From Coniella vitis (Eukaryota; Ascomycota; Sordariomycetes; Diaporthales; Schizoparmaceae), in assembly GCA_011317545.1 (NCBI GenBank), contig WUJK01000001.1, positions 4,693,001 through 4,757,000 on the forward strand: DNA of 64,000 bases, in the 5' to 3' direction. Of the stretch, positions 57,063 to 64,000 are shown piece by piece (within the stretch, counting starts at the first letter, position 1; every line of letters begins with the position of its first letter). Position numbers and translations under genes: made by a program. The notes beneath the pieces are model-generated. The model was given only the letters and a program-made list of their open reading frames with translations. It made no database searches and was not told the origin of the DNA.

Positions 57063-58741
57063 TTAAATGGGTGTCCACCCTAAGCTGTAGCCTCCGGGAT
57101 GTGGCAGCCCTTGATACATTTGGTACTGTGGCTGATGCATTGGAGAGTGCATGAATCCAGGTGACTGCTGCGACTTGAGCTGCGCAGGGTATGGCAGGCC
57201 TTGGTATTGCTGTTGCTGTTGTGGTTGCTGGTGCTGGTGCTGCTGGTGATGGTTGTTGTGGTCGTAGTACTGCCGGTAATCGTGCACAGCGTGAGAGGAC
57301 GCCGGGCTGACGGGCGTCATTTCTTGCGGTACCGGCTCTCGCTTTAGGCCCTGTGACTTGTCCTTTTCCACCTTTGGCGCCGCACCTCGACCCTTGATGC
57401 CGCAGTTGCTGTTCTTGTAGACACGGACCAATACTGACAACAAAGTCTGGAGCTTTTCTGGCAGCTCGTCAAAGTTTTCAATATCGTTCATCATCTTGAG
57501 GTAGTGCTCAAGCTCCTTTTCATGGAACTTTCCAATGTGCACCTAAAGTAGAAGAGGAAAAAAGTCACAATTAGCCACTAGGACAAGTCGCTCTTGGTGC
57601 AAGGTATGTAGCTTACCTTCATGTTGCCAATCGTGCTGAACTCTTTTTTGCATCCCTCCATAGGACATGGCTTCTTGGGTTCGTACTCGTGCTTGTTTCT
57701 GACGTGAACCTTCAGACCGCCGTTGGAAGAGAATTGCGTGTTGCAAATGTCACAGCTGTACGGCTTCTCAGAGGTGTGCTTCCTCTTGTGAGCCTAACAA
57801 TTCTATTAGCTGAAAGTTATCATGTAGAGGGATGCCATATCCTGTTTACCTTGAGGTTTCCCGGCTGCGACACTCGCATGCCGCAGATGTCGCATTGCTG
57901 TTTGAATCTGTTAGTCTCTGCATTATTGTGGCAAGTTGTGTCTGCATATCGCAGCTGGGAAAAACTTACATGGGGCTTCTCTCCAGTGTGGGATCGTGTG
58001 TGCGTCTTGAGCTGGGCTCTCTGATGAAAGCGCTGGGGGCAAATACTGCATGCATACTTCTTGAGTCCCTTGGGTCCGATGGGCTGCTACATGTCCGCGT
58101 TAGCCTTTTGCAACAACTCACAAGGGCGCATCATGACCTACCTCTTCTGCCGCAGGTGAAGGCATGGACTCGGGTGTGGAGGCGCTGCTAGAGGATTGCT
58201 TGGGACGCATCACCATCTTTGCCTTTTTCAAGAACACATCCACCGGTTTCTGGGACTCAAACTGCAGCGTGCCATCGGTCTTGACGTATTTGGGACAAGT
58301 CTTGATGTCCTTGGCCTCGCTATCAGCCTCAGACTTGACCGAGAGGCTCTTCCTGGAGGCTCGTCGGTCGGCGCCTCTGTCAGAGTTGGCTAGCTGCCCC
58401 TCGCCATAGCGCATAGCACGCTCCTCATCCAGTGGGGGGGTGGGAGGCGCGGTAAGGCGCGAGGCGCTTCGGACTGGCATATCCGGCCAAGAGCCCGAGG
58501 AGGTCGGTGGCTGGTAGCTATAGGCCTGGTAGTCTGAGAAGTGGCTCTGGCTAGAGTATGGTGCGGTGGCCATGGGCGTCACTGGGCTGTCGGAGTAGGT
58601 GGTTGGCAGGTTAAAGGCAGAGGGGATGCTGGATCGCTGCATGGGAGCTGGCGACGAAACGACCATACCCATTGGCCATTCCTGACTGGCCTGGTGTCCG
58701 TGATGCCACCGGTCCCACGGCTGCTGTTGGTAGACTGGCAT
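57063..58741 (-). CDS. C2H2 zinc-finger transcription factor, four fingers
   Basis: Exons 58741-58142, 58086-57970, 57897-57850, 57793-57617 and 57542-57063 give 473 residues. The N-terminal 200 residues are Ser/Pro/Gln-rich. Four C2H2 fingers follow: finger 1 Cys213/216 and His229/233; finger 2 Cys241/244 and His257/261; finger 3 Cys269/272 and His285/290; finger 4 Cys298/303 and His316/321. TGEKP- and SEKP-type linkers join the first three. A helical segment (FHEKELEHYLKMMNDIE, LPEKLQTLLSVLVRVYKN) and a Gln/His-rich tail complete it. The start is the first ATG after an in-frame stop. It is probably a DNA-binding regulator; orthology was not recognised. Intron 1 ends with a tandem acceptor. 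Large gene-free flanks surround it. Confidence 0.9.
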
Positions 58742-61700
58742 TGTTGCGGTGGGAGTAGAGGAGGAAGTTGTCAAGCGTAGTGTGATACCTCTGGGCTTTG
58801 AGACAGTGTTTCGCCGTTTAGCAGAATGCTAGTGCGGGCTGCTGTGGAGAGGGAAGGAGGGCGATATATATGATATGATGTATTCTATGCAGCAGTAACG
58901 CGGCAAGAGAGCAGGATAGAGATAGAGGGATAGAAGCAGGCGAGAAGCAGAGCAGAGAGGACAAGGTCACTTGTGCGACCCAAGAGGACAAGCACGAGCG
59001 ATGGACAGGCGTATTGATGTTCTTGATGAAGAACGCGTTGCAAGTAGTGTTGTGTGTATGCGTGAGAGTGATAGTGAGAGAGAGAGAGAAGACTCTGAAG
59101 ACTTTGGATGATGACGGGAAGAATCAACGAGAGGCGTGGTGGTGAGACTCGGGGCACAACAGAGGTATATCAATGCGCGCGGATGGTAGAGGGGTGGGCC
59201 TTGCGCGCTGTAGCCACAAGACGAATAGCCGACTAGTTTGGGGATATCTGGGTCGCCAGAAGCAACGAAGGATATTTTGAAGATATGGACAAGGAACGGA
59301 GGGTACCAAGGTGGTGGTGAGGGTGGTGGCCCTGGTGGGAAGTACTATGTAGTATCTGGGGCAGCAGCAGCAGGGAACCCTGCAAAGTACTCTGAGCCCC
59401 GTACCGATGACCATGGTTGTGCTGGAGGTACTTACCGTATCTACTTTGTCAAGTACTCGCGTACCTTTCTGATCGCGACCAGGGCCAGTTGACGCTCCTT
59501 CCAGGGCATGCACACATTGGGCGAGAGCCCACCCACAACGCTGCCTGCCAAATTACAAATTAGCTACTCATCTCCCCCAGTACTATGTAGGTACGTACCT
59601 TGAACACAGTATTGGGTACGCCTCTTGTCGTCGTCGTCGTCGTCGTCTTCCTCCTCCAACCCCTGCGCGCGGGCAAGACATGCTACGCGGCTGGGGTCTT
59701 GCCTGCTGACGAGCCAGCCAAGTACCCTGGTACCGAGATACTTGCAGTATCAACTGGGCCGGATGGGGCCCTCCCATTCTCTCTCTCCCCTCCCCCCCTT
59801 CTTCCCCCACTGCAGCAAGCATATTATTTACAGACCATGGGTGGAGCACTCTGGCTGGCTCGAGGGCTCGCAGGCTGGCTCGCGGGCTGGCACCTGGCAC
59901 GGCATCTCTGCCCAGGGGGCAGAGGGTCGGCTCGAGGTGGACCGCGCGCTGAGCCCTAATCACATTGTGCGCGCCAGGTTTGTGCTGTGCGAGCCTGAAG
60001 CTGAGACTTGATGAGTGAGGCTTTGACACAAGATGGACGCGCCGGATCTGGAGGCCCATCCTCTGCAGAGGATCCAGCAGGCGGTCCGCCAGCCCAGGTT
60101 CACAGGTCCACAGGTCCGCAGGCTGGCGAGATGCCTCAGGAAGCAGAGACAAGTGACGAAAGCCATGCTGTATCGCAAGCCTGTCAACGGTTTTCCTGCC
60201 ACGATATCGCTCGTGCGTGGCGGACCAGTGGCTCGAAAGAGGGCGTTGAGACATTGACGCACTGAACCCTCACGGGGGGGTTGCAAGAAAAAGAGGGCGA
60301 GAGGCCGTGCTGTGTGCCCGAGACCAACCTTGTGAGCATGTTCTAGACCTGCTCCTCGTTTAGCTTATCCTGCTCGGGGCTTGTATTGCTTCGCTCATCT
60401 CTCTCAATTCTTTTCTTCTATACACACTCAGGCTGTGTCTTGTTCAGTCATAGTAAGCCTGCCTTTTGAACTTGAATCCGGCCGCATATCGTCTGCGGGC
60501 TACCTGAGGGATTGTGCCGTATTGTATGTTTTCATCAGTAGATTATATGGCTGTTTTGGTAGGTCACCATGGTGGTCGCAAGTTTATCTGTTGGGCAGCC
60601 ATGGTCAGCCTGATGGGTTGAGCAGAAGGCTGAGAGGTCGTGTGGTGATCGGAATTCAGAGCTGTCTGAGCATCTCGCAAAAGGCTGTCGTCTGCAGTGT
60701 GGGATTCATGGGTCCCTGGGAAACAAGGGGCTATCCTAGCAGGCGCTAACACGCCCCCAGCGACGGGAAGCCCCATGGATCATGGATCAAGATCAAAGCA
60801 TATCGAGTACAGCACGATGTACCATGCAGGGCTACTATGCTACTACGGTGCATTAGTATTGTACTGGAACATAACCTGAGGAGCGCAGCCGTACACGGCC
60901 GTCCAGCGGTTCCATTGCAGCAGCGTGCTGTAGCAAGTACCAAAGTAGCGCAGACTGGCGAGCAAGTTGTGGGTATACTGATTACTACATAGTGTGAGAA
61001 GTTGAGATGAGCTAGGTTACCCGTGTACTGTACACAGTACGTACCGTGTAAAGTAGTGTACTATGTAGCCTGAAGGCCCTGCTAGGACTGAGGTCTCTAC
61101 CCGCACCCCCAGTCTGACTCCACTTTAGCTAATACGGGAGCGTTAGCTAATACGGGAGCGACACCATACTATGTAGTCCAGGTACGGAATGCTATGTACA
61201 AGAAGCCCAAAAAAGATACGTACCGCTGGGCTCTGGGCTCTTCAAAGGTTGTACATGCACTCAGAGGAGTACTTCATTCTTTCTCAGAGACGGAAGGTGC
61301 TCCGTACATGGTACACTGCGGCCCTTCCCCATGGCCGTCCCGACAGGTCCTTTGTACCGCATACTGCTGCTCCAGTACATGGGTACGTACCGCGAGTATC
61401 CATCGCGGCTACTATGTAGTCTCTGCTTGCCTCCTTCAGTCACATCAGCTAGCACGGGTACTTGGGTACTTGGTAACAACACTACTATGTATGTGCAGCG
61501 CGACCCACGTCATCTTTTCCTCCTTTGCGGTGCCATCGTAGGGCAGCATCGCAATTAGGCCTCGACCTCAGACCGGCCACAGAGATGATGCGGACGGCAA
61601 GCAAGCAAGAATCCATCGCTGGTCCGAGACCGAATGGCAAACGCACAGTACGTCCAGCAACACAACATCACGTTTCCCCTCTGCGACCAGACCGCGACTG

Positions 61701-64000
61701 GAAGCTCACCACACGCAGGCACGCGCAGCAGTAGAACAGCCACATCGACCCCTCGATATAGCAGTGGATCCCGATTGTTCTCGAGGCCTGCCCACGATAC
61801 GACAGGTGTCAAGACTGGGCTTGATATTCGTACTCTGCCGTGCCTGCGTTGCGTCTGCGCCTGCGTCTGCGCGTCTTGCTGCTGCATGTCTCTGCTGGCG
61901 CCTCTTGACACTTCCACTATGACGGGGCCCGACCTGGGAGAGCGGGGCAACGGGTTTATTGATCAGCCCCGTCTCTTTTCTCTGCTTGCCCCAGGCGACC
62001 CCCCATCTCAGCCTCGATCCGCCTGCTCACACGCCCGGGCCAACCACCTGCTCCCGCCAGCACCAAAGCAAGGGACCGCACGCCATATGGCTGCCAGGAC
62101 ATTTGATGGCGCCCCCTCTCCGTCGCACGCGCACCGGGGCCTGTTCTCTCCTCCGCGTCTGCTATTGCGGCTGCACTTGTGTACATAGGAGTCGGTCAAC
62201 CACCCTCATGGCTGCCGGAAAAAGCTGGGAGCTTCTCCTCCCCCAGGAAAAGGCATGTCTCAGGTGATATAGGCACTCGAATCACCCGTCTCATTCATCA
62301 CCATGCAGAATGGCAACACGGGCCACGGTCCATCTTGCTTTGCTGCTGTGGTTCCAGCAGATTGCTGAGGACGCGTTGCTCCAAAAGCCCCCTTTGGCTG
62401 TTCACGCAGCCAGCGCGTTTCCTGGCTACCTGTCATGGCAGATGGCCAGGCACGGTTTGGGGCCCTGCAATATCCTACAGCACAGAGAGGTACTCGCAAA
62501 GCAGAGGACCTGTTGCATAGTATGCATGCCACCATGACAGTGAACATAGTCAGGGCGCCTTCAGTGTGACCCCTGGCCATGTCTTGCCATACGGAGACTT
62601 GCCCGGCGCTGTCAGATCTCCACCCACTAAGATCCCGTACATGACTTGTCATATTTTCTGGACCTTGTGTGTCGTTTTCTACCTACTGTACCTACATACA
62701 CGTGTAGTACTCTGAGGGAAAGGGGGGGGGGGCAGCAGCAGCAGCACTCGATGGATTTAGCCTTGGAGCAAGTCATCTAATCATCATCATCATCATCGCC
62801 GCCAACGTCGACGCTCTATACTATGATACTGTTATTTGACAGCCATTCCCAAACTACGTTAGTAGTTTGGCGCATTTGCGGCGGCTCGCGCCGGCCTTGT
62901 CGCACAAAAAGGAAAAAAAGTAAGCGTCTGCGCTTTCTTTTGCTCTTTCTTGCTGCGATCTTGCAACGAGACTTAGCCAACCGTCCGTGCCCTGCATAAT
63001 ACTATGTATTCGGCACCATAGTGGCGTTCGGGTCACCGCGTTGCGACGCGAACCAATTCCGCTGCTTTTTATTTTGGGGCAAGCCGCCTGAAGCAAAGAG
63101 GCCCGCCGACCTGGTCCACGTCCGAGGCGATCTGTTTTCACCCTGTGCACCCATAGGGGTAGACTGTGGGTGGCACATTCTCGAAAACCAAAACGCATTG
63201 CTTTGCCTGCGCTCCTAAGCGTTCAAAACGTTGTTTCTCGTGCAGCCTGTACTGTAGTACATGGCTGTTGCCTGCGGGATCGGAGTGTGGCTCACCCTCC
63301 CACCTCTTTTTCCCTTTCAGAAAGGTTCGCAAGCACTTCTTTTCCGGGCAAAAGAATATTTGTGCGCGCCCTTTTTCTTTTCTTCTTCCTCTTCTGTGTG
63401 TGCCTGTGTTTCGATCTGACATGTGCTCGTCACACAGATTGCAAATGGGCACGATCGACAAGGCAAACGATGCCGCAAATCACAACACAGCTCAAAACGG
63501 ATGCCACATAGCAGCAGTGATGCAGGCGCCGTTGTTGGTGTACAAAGCCTTGCGCTTGGTCTTTGCTTGCGAAAAGCTCGCCGCTCGGCGAAATCAGCAA
63601 TAAGGCCAATACTTGGAGAATTGTGAACTGACAACTTTACATAGTACCCGCAAAGCGCCATCGGCTACTAGCGGCGCGCGGCTACAGCATGAAACCCGCA
63701 ATCCGATCTACTCCCTCGTCCAAGTTTTGTCATTATGGGCTGTTGGGCGGCAAAGGGTTACTCCCAAAGAATGAGTATTTTGCTCGCCTGCAGATATCTT
63801 TTGCTGTGATGGCCCTTTCCAGCGATGACGCGCGCCCCCGCAGCACACGAGGCTGGCTATGATCAATGCGGCGCAGCAGCATCAGCAGAATCTCAGACCA
63901 TACATGGTAGTGAGACTGCTGTGAGATGCTATCTCCGATCTGGTGGCTGAATAACATTCTGACAGTGCTTGCTCAAGGTATCTCGAATGGAACTGTGGCA
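58742..64000. other. 5.3 kb region upstream of the C2H2 gene, to the window edge
   Basis: No gene was recognised on either strand. The many short open frames have no family features and shift with the base composition. It has many ACTATGTA/TACATAGT copies (59344, 61060, and near 59580, 60984, 61165, 61408, 61483, 63000 and 63640), GTCGTC repeats near 59630-59646, an 18-base tandem duplication (61125-61160) and an ATC run near 62780. It probably includes a long promoter and 5' UTR of the C2H2 gene. Confidence 0.55.
61125..61160. repeat. Perfect tandem duplication of an 18-base unit
   Basis: The unit TTAGCTAATACGGGAGCG occurs twice with no spacer and no mismatch. Confidence 0.95.

Noticed and set aside
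61634..62188. 184-codon plus-strand frame in the right-hand gene-free region
   Set aside because: No motif, odd composition and overlapping open frames on both strands; not supported as a gene.

Overview
The window looks like chromosomal DNA from a filamentous ascomycete (Pezizomycotina; a Sordariomycete is possible but not shown). The evidence is short introns of about 55-200 bases with GT..CTAAC/CTGAC..AG signals, a six-exon actin gene, and proteins of filamentous-fungal type: CYK3 with an SH3 plus transglutaminase-like architecture, a Zn2Cys6 regulator, a Ste20/GCK kinase and a kelch membrane protein. No operons, tRNA or rRNA genes, or intact transposons were recognised.

Layout from left to right. 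1-2445 (-) is the N-terminal part of a tuberin (TSC2)-like protein that runs off the left edge. 3957-7200 (+) is CSE1, the importin-alpha re-exporter, with a GC-AG intron. 8552-10558 (+) is a kelch-propeller single-pass membrane protein. 11364-12242 (-) is a CAF16-like ABC ATPase. 13335-17221 (-) is the cytokinesis protein CYK3. 19994-22454 (+) is a Ste20/germinal-centre kinase. 23747-25786 (-) is RAI1, rebuilt here as ten exons including an 8-base microexon. 26277-27638 (-) is a Zn2Cys6 regulator, divergent from a secreted histidine acid phosphatase at 28452-30059 (+). 30625-33978 (+) is exocyst SEC8. 34497-35898 (+) is mitochondrial ribosomal protein uL5m. 36290-37000 (-) is FES1. 39848-41627 (+) is actin. 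42242-43118 (-) is a mitochondrial GGQ rescue/release factor. 43688-44263 (+) is a serine palmitoyltransferase small-subunit-like protein. 44955-48057 (-) is ELP2, head to head with URM1 at 48564-49378 (+). 57063-58741 (-) is a four-finger C2H2 regulator with gene-poor flanks of 7.7 kb on its 3' side and at least 5.3 kb on its 5' side.

Most genes are housekeeping and not functionally linked. Two themes stand out. Cell division and polarity components recur (CYK3, the GCK kinase, SEC8, actin). ELP2 and URM1 share a roughly 500-base divergent intergenic region and act in the two halves of wobble-uridine (mcm5s2U34) tRNA modification.

The most unusual sequence-level signals are the RAI1 microexon, two GC-AG introns, a probable intron one base after the actin stop codon, and a short motif (ACTATGTA/TACATAGT) scattered densely through the intergenic DNA and not seen in exons. 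Exon borders were fixed by splice signals, reading phase and recalled family motifs; no alignment or RNA evidence was available.
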